Under the pieces are notes generated by a model. That model was given only the letters and a program-made list of their open reading frames with translations, did not search any database and had not been told where the DNA came from. Shown one piece after another: positions 11,970 through 26,100 of a stretch of DNA of 64,000 bases. Position 1 is the first letter of the stretch, and each line of letters starts with the position of its first letter. A program made the translations under genes and the position numbers. Source of the DNA: Megascapheus bottae (lineage: Eukaryota; Chordata; Mammalia; Rodentia; Geomyidae); the NCBI GenBank assembly GCA_024803745.1, contig JANJXV010000196.1, positions 1,066,501 through 1,130,500 on the forward strand. Reading direction: 5' to 3'.

Positions 11970-14900
11970 CCACTGAACACACCTGTCCACAATGCTGTCC
12001 ACGTACTGAACATACCTGTCCACACTCCTGTCCACGTACTGAACACCTGTCCACGTACTGAACACACCCGTCCACACTCCTGTCCACGTACTGAACACAC
12101 CCGTCCACACTCCTGTCCACGTACTGAACACACCCGTCCACACTCCTGTCCACGTACTGAACACACCTGTCCACACTCCTGTCCGCGTACTGAACACCTG
12201 TCTACATTCCTGGCCACGTACTGAACACCTGTCCACACTCCTGTCCATGTACTGAACACACCTGTCCACACTCCTGTCCACGTACTGAACACACCTGTCC
12301 ACACTCCTGTCCACGTACTGAACACCTGTCTACATTCCTGGCCACGTACTGAACACACCTGTCCACACTCCTGTCCATGTACTGAACACCTGTCCACACT
12401 CCTGTCCATGTACTGAACACACCTGTCCACACTCCTGTCCACGTACTGAACACCTGTCTACATTCCTGGCCACGTACTGAACACCTGTCCACACTCCTGT
12501 CCATGTACTGAACACACCTGTCCACACTCCTGTCCATGTACTGAACACCTGTCCACACTCCTGTCCATGTACTGAACACACTTGTCCACACTCCTGTCCG
12601 CGTACTGAACACCTGTCTACATTCCTGGCCACGTACTGAACACCTGTCCACACTCCTGTCCATGTACTGAACACCTGTCCACACTCCTGTCCACGTACTG
12701 AACACACCTGTCCACAATCCTGTCCACGTACTGAACACACCTGTCCACACTCCTGTCCGCGTACTGAACACCTGTCCACACACCTGTCCACGTACTGAAT
12801 ACCTGTCTACACTCCTGCCCACGTACTGAACACACCTGTCCACAATCCTGTCCACGTACTGAACACACCTGTCCACACTCCTGTCCACATACTGAACACA
12901 CCTGTCCACACTCCTGCCCACGTACTGAACACACCTGTCCACACTCCTGTCCACGTACTGAACACACCTGTCCACACTCCTGTCCACGTACTGAACACCT
13001 GTCTACATTCCTGGCCACGTACTGAACACCTGTCCACACTCCTGTCCACGTACTGAACACACCTGTCCACACTCCTGTCCACGTACTGAACACCTGTCTA
13101 CACTCCTGTCCACGTACTGAACACACCTGTCCACACTCCTGTCCACGTACTGAACACACCTGTCCACACTGCTGTCCACGTACTGAACACACCTGTCCAC
13201 ACTCCTGTCCACGTACTGAACACCTGTCTACATTCCTGGCCACGTACTGAACACCTGTCCACACTCCTGTCCATGTACTGAACACACCTGTCCACACTCC
13301 TGTCCACGTACTGAACACACCTGTCCACACTGCTGTCCACGTACTGAACACACCTGTCCACACACCTGTCCACGTACTGAACACACCTGTCCACACTGCT
13401 GTCCACGTACTGAACACACCTGTCTACACTGCTGTCCACGTACTGAACACCTGTCCACACTCTTGTCCATGTACTGAACACACCTGTCCACACTCCTGTC
13501 CATGTACTAAACACCTGTCCACACACCTGTCCACATACTGAACACACCTGTCCACACTGCTGTCCACGTACTGAACACACCTGTCCACACTCCTGTCCAC
13601 GTACTGAACACACCTGTCCACACTGCTGTCCACGTACTGAACACACCTGTCCACACTGCTGTCCACATACTGAACACACCTGTCCACACTCCTGTCCACG
13701 TACTGAACACACCTGTCCACACTCCTGTCCACGTACTGAACACACCTGTCCACACTGCTGTCCACGTACTGAACACACCTGTCCACACACCTGTCCACGT
13801 ACTGAACACACCTGTCCACACTGCTGTCCACGTACTGAACACACCTGTCCACACTCCTGTCCACATACTGAACACACCTGTCCACACTGCTGTCCACGTA
13901 CTGAACACACCTGTCCACACTCCTGTCCACGTGCTGAACACACCTGTCCACACTCCTGTCCACGTACTGAACACACCTGTCCACACTGCTGTCCACGTAC
14001 TGAACACACCTGTCCACACTCCTGTCCACGTGCTGAACACACCTGTCCACACACCTGTCCACGTACTGAACACACCTGTCCACACTGCTGTCCACGTACT
14101 GAACACACCTGTCCACACTGCTGTCCACGTACTGAACACACCTGTCCACACTCTTGTCCATGTACTGAACACCTGTCCACACTCCTGTCCACGTACTGAA
14201 CACACTTGTCCACACTGCTGTCCATGTACTGAACACCTGTCTACATTCCTGGCCACGTACTGAACACCTGTCCACACTCCTGTCCATGTACTGAACACCT
14301 GTCCACACTCCTGTCCATGTACTGAACACACCTGTCCACACTCCTGTCCACGTACTGAACACACCTGTCCACACTCCTGTCCACGTACTGAATACCTGTC
14401 TACACTCCTGCCCACGTACTGAACACACCTGTCCACAATCCTGTCCACGTACTGAACACACCTGTCCACACTCCTGTCCGCGTACTGAACACCTGTCCAC
14501 ACACCTGTCCACGTACTGAATACCTGTCTACACTCCTGCCCACGTACTGAACACACCTGTCCACAATCCTGTCCACGTACTGAACACACCTGTCCACACT
14601 CCTGTCCACATACTGAACACACCTGTCCACACTCCTGCCCACATACTGAACACACCTGTCCACACTCCTGTCCACGTACTGAACACACCTGTCCACACTC
14701 CTGTCCACGTACTGAACACCTGTCTACATTCCTGGCCACGTACTGAACACCTGTCCACACTCCTGTCCACGTACTGAACACACCTGTCCACACTCCTGTC
14801 CACGTACTGAACACCTGTCTACACTCCTGTCCACGTACTGAACACACCTGTCCACACTCCTGTCCACGTACTGAACACACCTGTCCACACTGCTGTCCAC

Positions 14901-16297
14901 GTACTGAACACACCTGTCCACACTCCTGTCCACGTACTGAACACCTGTCTACATTCCTGGCCACGTACTGAACACCTGTCCACACTCCTGTCCACGTACT
15001 GAACACACCTGTCCACACTCCTGTCCACGTACTGAACACACCTGTCCACACTCCTGTCCACGTACTGAACACCTGTCTACATTCCTGGCCACGTACTGAA
15101 CACCTGTCCACACTCCTGTCCATGTACTGAACACACCTGTCCACACTCCTGTCCACGTACTGAACACACCTGTCCACACTGCTGTCCACGTACTGAACAC
15201 ACCTGTCCACACACCTGTCCACGTACTGAACACACCTGTCCACACTGCTGTCCACGTACTGAACACACCTGTCTACACTGCTGTCCACGTACTGAACACC
15301 TGTCCACACTCTTGTCCATGTACTGAACACACCTGTCCACACTCCTGTCCATGTACTAAACACCTGTCCACACACCTGTCCACATACTGAACACACCTGT
15401 CCACACTGCTGTCCACGTACTGAACACACCTGTCCACACTCCTGTCCACGTACTGAACACACCTGTCCACACTGCTGTCCACGTACTGAACACACCTGTC
15501 CACACTGCTGTCCACATACTGAACACACCTGTCCACACTCCTGTCCACGTACTGAACACACCTGTCCACACTCCTGTCCACGTACTGAACACACCTGTCC
15601 ACACTGCTGTCCACGTACTGAACACACCTGTCCACACACCTGTCCACGTACTGAACACACCTGTCCACACTGCTGTCCACGTACTGAACACACCTGTCCA
15701 CACTCCTGTCCACGTACTGAACACACCTGTCCACACTGCTGTCCACGTACTGAACACACCTGTCCACACTCCTGTCCACGTGCTGAACACACCTGTCCAC
15801 ACTCCTGTCCACGTACTGAACACACCTGTCCACACTGCTGTCCACGTACTGAACACACCTGTCCACACTCCTGTCCACGTGCTGAACACACCTGTCCACA
15901 CACCTGTCCACGTACTGAACACACCTGTCCACACTGCTGTCCACGTACTGAACACACCTGTCCACACTGCTGTCCACGTACTGAACACACCTGTCCACAC
16001 TCTTGTCCATGTACTGAACACCTGTCCACACTCCTGTCCACGTACTGAACACACTTGTCCACACTGCTGTCCATGTACTGAACACCTGTCCACACTCCTG
16101 TCCACGTGCTGAACACACCTGTCCACACACCTGTCCACATACTGAACACACCTGTCCACACTCCTGTCCACGTGCTGAACACACCTGTCCACACTCCTGT
16201 CCATGTACTGAACACACCTGTCCACACACCTGTCCACGTACTGAACACACCTGTCCACACTCCTGTGCACGTACTGAACACCGTCCACACTGCTGCC
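11970..16297. repeat. 33-bp (and 31-bp) minisatellite, about 130 units
   Basis: The unit is 33 bp with core CTGTCCACGTACTGAACAC; a common 31-bp class lacks one AC pair and often reads CTGTCTACATTCCTGGCC. The core CACGTAC appears also as CATGTAC and CACATAC. Segments recur at offsets of 1721 bp (12807-13212 versus 14528-14933) and 1849 bp (13228-14263 versus 15077-16112), so a block of about 1.7 to 1.85 kb was duplicated in tandem with a 128-bp length difference. Because 33 is a multiple of 3, open frames of up to 927 codons with 11-residue repeats exist on the minus strand. The 31-bp units shift the frame repeatedly and the frame stays open only because several frames lack stops, so I do not call a gene. 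Confidence 0.97.
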
Positions 16298-17344
16298 CTT
16301 CTGTCTTGGAAGCTCCTCTGGACTCTGGCCCCAGCTGGGCTTCACATCCCTGTGCCCTCCCCGTCCTGGGTTTTGTAGGTAGGTGAGGCGCAGGCAGGCA
16401 GGTGAGCCAGCCAGGTGATGTGGAGCGGCCAGCACGGGTCTCCTGAGAGCTTCACATCAATGAGCTGTCTTCTCATTCACACGCACGCCCACACTCACCA
16501 GGCCCCCCACCCGCCCCTCAGGCCTCCAGGCCTGTGGCAGGCCAACCTGCCCAGAGCTCTGGGATCTGTCAGCTCCTGTGCAGGGCAGGGCATGGGGGTG
16601 CATTACTGGGGTGGTAGGAGAGGCTGTGCCCGATGCTGTCGCCGGGGGAGCGCAGGGGTGAGGCGGCCCTGCTGAGCCCGAGACCCCTGGTCTCCCCCTC
16701 CCCACCCTGAGCCCGTGAGACTTCCTTACTCTTGCCTGTGTGAGTGGATGCAGGGCTCTGCCCCTCCCACTTGATGAGTGCTGGTGGGGAGCCTGGGGAC
16801 ACGGGAGGATGGTGAAACAAGAATCCGGGGTCTCCACGGCCTCCACCGTGGAAGGCCTGTGGTAATTCCCAGGGCCTGGAGGACAGGCCCCACAGGAGGC
16901 CCACAGGGAGGCCATCGCCACGGCCTCCTCTGGCAAGCCACGTCCACGCCAAGCCTCTTTCACAGCCAACAGCATGGCTGCCTCCGGGCTGGGGCGGGGC
17001 CTGGACTAGACTTCTGGAAAAGCACTCAGTGCTTGCTGCGTGCAGTCGGCTGTGAATGCCAACTCACACAGCGGGGCCTCTGCCTCCAGGAACCAGGAGC
17101 CCCAGCCTGTGGGGCTGGACCCCAGTGGGGCCCCCCTGCCCCCAGTGTTGGCCGGAGACATTGACAACAAACCTCAGCTCAGGGGCCACCAAGGCTGAGG
17201 TCAGGAGCTGCCACTCTGGGCTGGCTTCCAGGTCCACGTGAGCCACCCTGTGGTTGAACAGAAAACACAACACCCCAGCCAGAACCCACAGAATGAACAG
17301 CGCTAGCGCCACCACAATTATGCAGCAAACAACCTAGTGGGAGC
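16298..17344. other. Unique GC-rich sequence, no supported gene
   Basis: Unique sequence between two tandem arrays. Several overlapping open frames exist on both strands, as expected in GC-rich DNA, but none shows a recognisable domain or consistent splice signals. Confidence 0.5.
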
Positions 17345-17930
17345 CGGGTGCCTCCCTCTCCCCTCCCCTCCCCTCCCCTCCCTTCCCGTCTCCTCTCTCA
17401 ATCTCTCCCCTCTCCCTCCACTTTTCCTAGCTCCAGCTCCCTCTCTTTCCCTCTCATCCCCTCTCTCTCATCACCTCTCACTCTCACCACCTCACCATCT
17501 TACTCCTCTTCCTCTCATCAGTTCTCCATCTCCATCTCTTCTCCATCTCCATCTCCCTCTCCATGTCCCCTCTCCCTCTCCTCTCCTCTCCATCTCCATC
17601 TCTCCTCTCCTCTCCATCTCTATGTCCCCTCTCCCTCTCTTCTCCTCTCCATCTCCATCTCTCCTCTCCATCTCCATCTCCATGTCCCCTCTCCCTCTCC
17701 TCTCCTCTCCATCTCCATCTCTCCTCTCCTCTCCATCTCTATGTCCCCTCTCCCTCTCTTCTCCTCTCCATCTCCATCTCTCCTCTCCATCTCCATCTCC
17801 ATGTCCCCTCTCTCTCTCCTCTCCTCTCCTCTCCTCTCCTCTCCTCTCCTCTCCATCTCCATCTCTCCTCTCCTCTCCATCTCTATGTCCCCTCTCCCTC
17901 TCCCTCTCCTCTCCATCACTATGGTCATAG
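17345..17930. repeat. Polypyrimidine tract with CTCCAT repeats and a 119-bp higher-order unit
   Basis: Almost every base on the + strand is C or T, mainly CTCTCC and CATCTC words. A longer unit containing TATGTCCCCTCTCC recurs at 17621, 17740 and 17884 (spacing 119 then 144 bp). The tract could adopt intramolecular triplex (H-DNA) structure. The serine/proline/leucine-rich + strand frames and the arginine/glutamate-rich minus strand frames are compositional artefacts. Confidence 0.95.
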
Positions 17931-18266
17931 CTTGAATAAAGACAAAATGTCCTTCCCATCCTGAGCGCTGCCTGCTGTGCACTTGGAGAAAGGCCCAGGT
18001 GCAACCAAGCCCGACAACGACGCCTGGAGCCGGTGATGGCCACCAGGGGCCCAGACCTCTCATTCTCAGGCTCCCAAGTCCCTGGGCAAGAATTCAAGCA
18101 AGTTTGTTTCCACTGTTTTCTCCATGGATGAGCGTGGTTGATACAGAATGGCCTGTGGTGAGTGCCAACGACCTGCCTGCCCACAGCCCATGGGCAGTGG
18201 CTCCTCTGTCCTTACCCCTCTGAACTTGCACGGCCTTGCACTGTCTTGCACACTCTCTCTCTCTCT

Positions 18267-18297
<31 letters not shown>

Positions 18298-20169
18298 CTG
18301 CCAACAGTCATAAGACATACACAACACCCACACTGCACACACACTTGTCCATACATATGTAGACATAATACATAAACAACGATACATACACCAACGCAGA
18401 CACACCAAATGCACAGACACACTCATACACATGCCATGGTCCCTCCATGACATCCTGCTGTCTCCGAGGCCCTCCCCACCACCAGGCCCTCAAAAGCCCT
18501 CCTGAGCAGGAGCCCAACGTGTGCAGGGCTTCCCAGTTCCTATCTGGACTCCAGCAGCAGCTCCTCCACCTGTGAGAAGGACCTGTCCTGTCCCTAATCT
18601 GCAGTGAAATGTCCTGGCCGCCCCCCACCGTGAAAGGTCCTGGACAGCTCACTTTCTGCACTTCCCCTCACAGGCTCCAGACCTCGCCGAGAGCCCTGGC
18701 CCCCATCTGGAATTCATCTTTGCTAGTTGTGTTACACGTAGCCATCCACTTTCTTCCAGCTTCATGGACAGATCTGCTAATGCCATTTAATAAACAAGCT
18801 GCTCACTCTGCAAGAATGAAAAGGTTGCTTCCTCCCACATACTGTGCCGGCAGCCTGGCCAGGCCCAGCTCAGAGGCCACGAAGCAGACCGCCCACACCC
18901 ACCAGTGACCAGCCCATCACGAGGGTAAATCCCACCAGGACTCCCTCAGGACTCCGGCCCCCGCAGCTCCTGCCTCCCCTGGGGAGAAGCTGTGGCACAC
19001 AGCTCCAGGCCCAGACCTGCGCACGGCAGGCCAGAGGGACCACAGGGAGTTCAGAACAAAAGGAAGACAGAAAGAAGAGCAGGGGAAGAGGGTGGAGGCA
19101 CCCGTGTGCACCAGGCTCCAGAGACGCTGCAGGGGTGCACGTGTGAGCGTGAAAAAATGTGCACGTGAAGGACAGGTCCTCCCCCAGAGCGCTGAGACTC
19201 CTCTGTGTGTGCAGACAGAACCCAAGGACAGAGGCCGTGTGCAGATGGTCTCACTATTCCACCCAGTGGCCGGCGCTGGACACGGCCCACGAGCCCCACG
19301 GCCCCTTCTGTCTGCAGCCCCCTCAGCCTGGCCGTCCAGCCCCAACAAAGGTGACTTTTCTGCTGAACGCAGAGCACGCTGGCTCCATTGAGAGATGGAC
19401 ATGGCTGTCCGGGGAACTTGAAGATCAGGAATGTGGCCACAGAGTCACAGAGTCAGGATTCATCTGAGGATGGGCTCCTCTGGGCTCCGCCAGCCCGGCC
19501 GGGAGCAGAGCGGCTGCCTCCACAGCCACGCCCTGGGAGGTCAAAGCTAGGCTGGGGTTCCCTGCTCTCCTGCCCTGGGCCTTCCTGACGCCCACTTCTC
19601 AACTGGCTCAGTGTCACAGTGCGGGGAGATCAGCTTCTCAAGTCACCATCTCCTCGGCAGTGGCCACCCAAGGGCCAGTGGGAGGAACCAGAGGGCTGTG
19701 CAGGTGGAGTTGAGGCCACACGCCCTGAGCAGGGACATCGGCGCAAGGGCCCAGAACACACTGGCTTTACAGAAGACCTCTGGGGGAAGAGTGAGAGGCT
19801 CAGGCCCCCTCACCACTGCAGGCCGGAAGGGCTGGACGCTGGCCTGGCCAGCCTAGAGGACAGGTACACCCCGGCCACCCAGGCCAACCCCACCCCTGCG
19901 GGTCTGTGAGAGCCGTCACTCACCAGCCCCTCCCTGCCCACTGCTCTGAGAGCCCATTTACAGGACAAAAAACTTGAGACTTAGAGGAGACACACGACAC
20001 AGCGAGGCCAGCAGGCACAGCAGCTAAAGGGTGGCCGGCAACACGAGTGCCCTGGCTGGGTGGAGAGTGCTTGCTGGGACTTGAAGGAGCCAGGTCGCCT
20101 TGACTCTGTCCCTGGAGTGTCCCCAGGATGCTCACCAGGCACCAGGTCAGTACCCAGGGCCATACAGCC
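17931..20169. other. Mostly unique sequence with a short CT/CA microsatellite
   Basis: A (CT)n then (CA)n microsatellite lies at about 18253-18298, followed by degenerate CA-rich sequence to about 18430. The remainder is GC-rich unique sequence without a recognisable protein family or repeat. Confidence 0.55.
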
Positions 20170-23100
20170 TGAGGACACGCCAGTCACCTGCCCAGGGACA
20201 CACTCACTGAGGACACGCCAGGTCACCTGCCCAGGGACACACTCCCTGAGGACACACCGGGTCACTTGTCCAGGCCACACTCCCTGAGGACACGCCAAGT
20301 CACCTGCCCAGGCCACACTCCCTGAGGACACGCCGGGTCACTTGTCCAGGCCACACTCCCTGAGGACACGCCAAGTCACCTGCCCAGGCCGCACTCCCTG
20401 AGGACACGCCGGTCACCTGTCCAGGCCACACTCCCTGAGGACACGCCGGTCACCTGTCCAGGCCACACTCCCTGAGGACACGCCGGTCACCTGTCCAGGC
20501 CACACTCCCTGAGGACACGCCGGGTCACCTGTCCAGGCCACACTCCCTGAGGACACACCAGGGCACCTGTCCAGGCCACACTCCCTGAGGACACGCCGGT
20601 CGCCTGCCTAGGCCACACTCCCTGAGGACACGCCAGGTCACCTGCCCAGGCCACACTCCCTAAGGACACGCCGGTCACCTGCCCAGGCCACACTCCCTGA
20701 GGACACGCCGGTCACCTGTCCAGGCCATACTCCCTGAGGACACGCTGGTCACCTGCCCAGGCCACACTCCCTGAGGACACACCAGTTACCTGCCTAGGCC
20801 ACACTCCCTGAGGACACGCTGGTCACCTGTCTAGGCCACACTCCCTGAGGACATGCCGGTCACCTGTCCAGGCCACACTCCCTGAGGACACGCCGGGTCA
20901 CCTGCCCAGGCCACACTCCCTGAGGACACGCCGGTCACCTGCCCAGGCCACACTCCCTGAGGACACGCCGGTCACCTGCCCAGGGACACACTCCCTGAGG
21001 ACATGCCGGGTCACCTGTCCAGGCCACACTCCCTGAGGACACGCCGGTCACCTGTCCAGGCCACACTCCCTGAGGACACACCGGGTCACTTGTCCAGGCC
21101 ACACTCCCTGAGAACACGCCGGTCACCTGCCCAGGCCACACTCCCTGAGGACACGCCGGTCACCTGCCCAGGCCACACTCCCTGAGGACACGCCGGTCAC
21201 CTGTCCAGGCCACACTCCCTGAGGACACACCGGGTCACCTCTCCAGGCCACACTCCCTGAGGACACACCGGGTCACTTGTCCAGGCCACACTCCCTGAGG
21301 ACATGCCGGTCACCTGTCCAGGCCACACTCCCTGAGGACACGCCGGTCACCTGCCCAGGCCACACTCCCTGAGGACACGCCGGTCACCTGCCCAGGCCAC
21401 ACTCCCTGAGGACACGCTGGTCACCTGTCCAGGCCACACTCCCTGAGGACACGCCGGGTCACCTGTCCAGGTCACACTCCCTGAGGACACGCCGGTCACC
21501 TGCCCAGGCCACACTCCCTGAGGACACGCTGGTCACCTGCCAGGCCACACTCCCTGAGGACACGCCAGTCACCTGTCCAGGCCACACTCCCTGAGGACAC
21601 GCCGGTCACCTGTCCAGGCCACACTCCCTGAGGACACACCGGGTCACTTGTCCAGGCCACACTCCCTGAGGACACGCCGGTCACCTGCCCAGGCCACACT
21701 CCCTGAGGACACGCCGGTCACCTGCCCAGGCCACACTCCCTGAGGACACGCCGGTCACCTGTCCAGGCCACACTCCCTGAGGACACACCGGGTCACCTCT
21801 CCAGGCCACACTCCCTGAGGACACACCGGGTCACTTGTCCAGGCCACACTCCCTGAGGACACGCCGGTCACCTGCCCAGGCCACACTCCCTGAGGACACG
21901 CCGGTCACCTGCCCAGGCCACACTCCCTGAGGACACGCCGGTCACCTGCCCAGGCCATACTCCCTGAGGACACGCTGGTCACCTGTCCAGGCCACACTCC
22001 CTGAGGACACGCCGGGTCACCTGTCCAGGTCACACTCCCTGAGGACACGCCGGTCACCTGCCCAGGCCACACTCCCTGAGGACACGCCGGTCACCTGTCC
22101 AGGCCACACTCCCTGAGGACACACCAGTCACCTGTCCAGGCCACACTCCCTGAGGACACGCCGGGTCACTTGTCCAGGGACACACTCCCTGAGGACACGC
22201 CGGTCACCTGTCCAGGCCACACTCCCTAAGGACACGCCGGTCACCTGCCCAGGCCACACTCCCTGAGGACACGCCGGTCACCTGTCCAGGCCACACTCCC
22301 TGAGGACACGCTGGTCACCTGTCCAGGCCACACTCCCTGAGGACACGCCGGGTCACCTGTCCAGGTCACACTCCCTGAGGACACGCCGGTCACCTGCCCA
22401 GGCCACACTCCCTGAGGACACGCCGGTCACCTGCCCAGGCCACACTCCCTGAGGACACAACGGGTCACCTGTCCAGGCCACACTCCCTGAGGACACACCG
22501 GGTCACCTGTCCAGGCCACACTCCCTGAGGACACGCCGGTCACCTGCCCAGGCCACACTCCCTGAGGACACGCCGGTCACCTGCCCAGGCCACACTCCCT
22601 GAGGACACGCCGGTCACCTGTCCAGGCCACACTCCCTGAGGACACACCGGGTCACTTGTCCAGGCCACACTCCCTGAGGACACACCGGGTCACTTGTCCA
22701 GGCCACACTCCCTGAGGACACGCCGGTCACCTGCCCAGGCCACACTCCCTGAGGACACGCCGGTCACCTGCCCAGGCTACACTCCCTGAGGACACGCCGG
22801 TCATCTGCCCAGGCCACACTCCCCGAGGACACGCTGGTCACCTGCCCAGGCCACACTCCCTGAGGACACGCTGGTCACCTGCCCAGGCCACACTCCCTGA
22901 GGACACACCAGTTACCTGCCTAGGCCACACTCCCTGAGGACACGCTGATCACCTGTCTAGGCCACACTCCCTGAGGACATGCCGGTCACCTGTCCAGGCC
23001 ACACTCCCTGAGGACACGCCGGGTCACCTGCCCAGGCCACACTCCCTGAGGACACGCCGGTCACCTGCCCAGGCCACACTCCCTGAGGACACGCCGGTCA

Positions 23101-26100
23101 CCTGCCCAGGGACACACTCCCTGAGGACACGCCGGGTCACCTGTCCAGGCCACACTCCCTGAGGACACGCCAAGTCACCTGCCCAGGCCACACTCCCTGA
23201 GGACACGCCGGTCACCTGTCCAGGCCACACTCCCTGAGGACACGCCGGTCACCTGTCCAGGCCACACTCCCTGAGGACACGCCGGTCACCTGTCCAGGCC
23301 ACACTCCCTGAGGACACGCCGGGTCACCTGTCCAGGCCACACTCCCTGAGGACACACCAGGGCACCTGTCCAGGCCACACTCCCTGAGGACACGCCGGTC
23401 GCCTGCCTAGGCCACACTCCCTGAGGACACGCCAGGTCACCTGTCCAGGCCACATTCCCTGAGGACACGCCAGTCACGTGTCCAGGCCACACTCCCTGAG
23501 GACACGCCGGTCACCTGTCCAGGCCCCACTCCCTGAGGACACACCGGTCACCTGTCCAGGCTACTGGTCACCTGCCCAGGCCACACTCCCTGAGGACACG
23601 CCGGTCACCTGCCCAGGCCACACTCCCTGAGGACACGCCGGTCACCTGTCCAGGCCACACTCCCTGAGGACACGCTGGTCACCTGTCCAGGCCACACTCC
23701 CTGAGGACACGCCGGGTCACCTGTCCAGGCCACACTCCCTGAGGACACGCCGGTCACCTGCCCAGGCCACACTCCCTGAGGACACGCCGGTCACCTGTCC
23801 AGGCCACACTCCCTGAGGACACGCCAGTCACCTGTCCAGGCCACACTCCCTGAGGACACGCCGGGTCACTTGTCCAGGGACACACTCCCTGAGGACACGC
23901 CGGTCACCTGTCCAGGCCACACTCCCTAAGGACACGCCGGTCACCTGCCCAGGCCACACTCCCTGAGGACACGCCTGTCACCTGCCCAGGGAAACACTCC
24001 CTGAGAACACGCCGGGTCACCTGTCCAGGCCACACTCCCTGAGGACACGCCAAGTCACCTGCCCAGGCCACACTCCCTGAGGACACGCCGGTCACCTGTC
24101 CAGGCCACACTCCCTGAGGACACACCGGGTCACCTGTCCAGGCCACACTCCCTGAGGACACACCGGGTCACCTGTCCAGGCCACACTCCCTGAGGACACG
24201 CCGGTCACCTGCCCAGGCCACACTCCCTGAGGACACACCGGGTCACTTGTCCAGGCCACACTCCCTGAGGACACACCGGGTCACTTGTCCAGGCCACACT
24301 CCCTGAGGACACGCCGGTCACCTGCCCAGGCCACACTCCCTGAGGACACGCTGGTCACCTGCCCAGGCCACACTCCCTGAGGACACACCGGTTACCTGCC
24401 TAGGCCACACTCCCTGAGGACACGCTGATCACCTGTCTAGGCCACACTCCCTGAGGACATGCCGGTCACCTGTCCAGGCCACACTCCCTGAGGACACGCC
24501 GGGTCACCTGCCCAGGCCACACTCCCTGAGGACACGCCGGTCACCTGCCCAGGCCACACTCCCTGAGGACACGCCGGTCACCTGCCCAGGGACATACTCC
24601 CTGAGGACATACCGGGTCACCTGTCCAGGCCACACTCCCTGAGGACACGCCAAGTCACCTGCCCAGGCCACACTCCCTGAGGACACGCCGGTCACCTGCC
24701 CAGGCCACACTCCCTGAGGACACGCCGGTCACCTGTCGAGGCCACACTCCCTGAGGACACACCGGGTCACCTCTCCAGGCCACACTCCCTGAGGACACAC
24801 CGGGTCACTTGTCCAGGCCACACTCCCTGAGGACACGCCGGTCACCTGCCCAGGCCACACTCCCTGAGGACACGCCGGTCACCTGCCCAGGCCACACTCC
24901 CTGAGGACACGCCGGTCACCTGCCCAGGCCACACTCCCTGAGGACACGCCGGTCACCTGTCCAGGCCACACTCCCTGAGGACACGCCGGGTCACCTGTCC
25001 AGGCCACACTCCCTGAGGACATGCCGGTCACCTGCCCAGGCCACACTCCCTGAGGACACGCCGGTCACCTTCCCAGGCCACACTCCCTGAGGACACGCCG
25101 GTCACCTGCCCAGGCCACACTCCCTGAGGACACGCCAGGTCACCTGTCCAGGCCACACTCCCTGAGGACACGCCAGGTCACCTGTCCAGGCCACACTCCC
25201 TGAGGACACGCCAGTCACCTGTCCAGGCCACACTCCCTGAGGACACGCCGGGTCACTTGTCCAGGGACACACTCCCTGAGGACACACCGGGTCACCTGTC
25301 CAGGCCACACTCCCTGAGGACACGCCGGTCACCTGCCCAGGCCACACTCCCTGAGGACACGCCGGTCACCTGCCCAGGCCACACTCCCTGAGGACACGCC
25401 GGTCACCTGCCCAGGGACACACTCCCTGAGGACATACCGGGTCACCTGTCCAGGCCACACTCCCTGAGGACACGCCAAGTCACCTGCCCAGGCCACACTC
25501 CCTGAGGACACGCCGGTCACCTGTCCAGGCCACACTCCCTGAGGACACACCGGGTCACTTGTCCAGGCCACACTCCCTGAGGACATGCCGGTCACCTGCC
25601 CAGGCCACACTCCCTGAGGACACGCCGGTCACCTGCCCAGGCCACACTCCCTGAGGACACGCCGGTCACCTGTCGAGGCCACACTCCCTGAGGACACACC
25701 GGGTCACCTCTCCAGGCCACACTCCCTGAGGACACACCGGGTCACTTGTCCAGGCCACACTCCCTGAGGACACGCCGGTCACCTGCCCAGGCCACACTCC
25801 CTGAGGACACGCCGGTCACCTGCCCAGGCCACACTCCCTGAGGACACGCCGGTCACCTGCCCAGGCCACACTCCCTGAGGACACGCCGGTCACCTGTCCA
25901 GGCCACACTCCCTGAGGACACGCCGGGTCACCTGTCCAGGCCACACTCCCTGAGGACACGCCGGTCACCTGCCCAGGCCACACTCCCTGAGGACACGCCG
26001 GTCACCTTCCCAGGCCACACTCCCTGAGGACACGCCGGTCACCTGCCCAGGCCACACTCCCTGAGGACACGCCAGGTCACCTGTCCAGGCCACACTCCCT

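Noticed and set aside
13507..16290. A 927-codon cysteine/valine/tryptophan repeat frame in the 33-bp array
   Set aside because: 31-bp units shift the frame repeatedly and the frame remains open only because several frames lack stops; no sign of frame preservation.
15356..16435. Minus-strand frame with a unique N-terminal part leading into the 33-bp array
   Set aside because: The unique part has no recognisable domain or signal peptide; it is simply an open stretch entering an array that is open in all frames.
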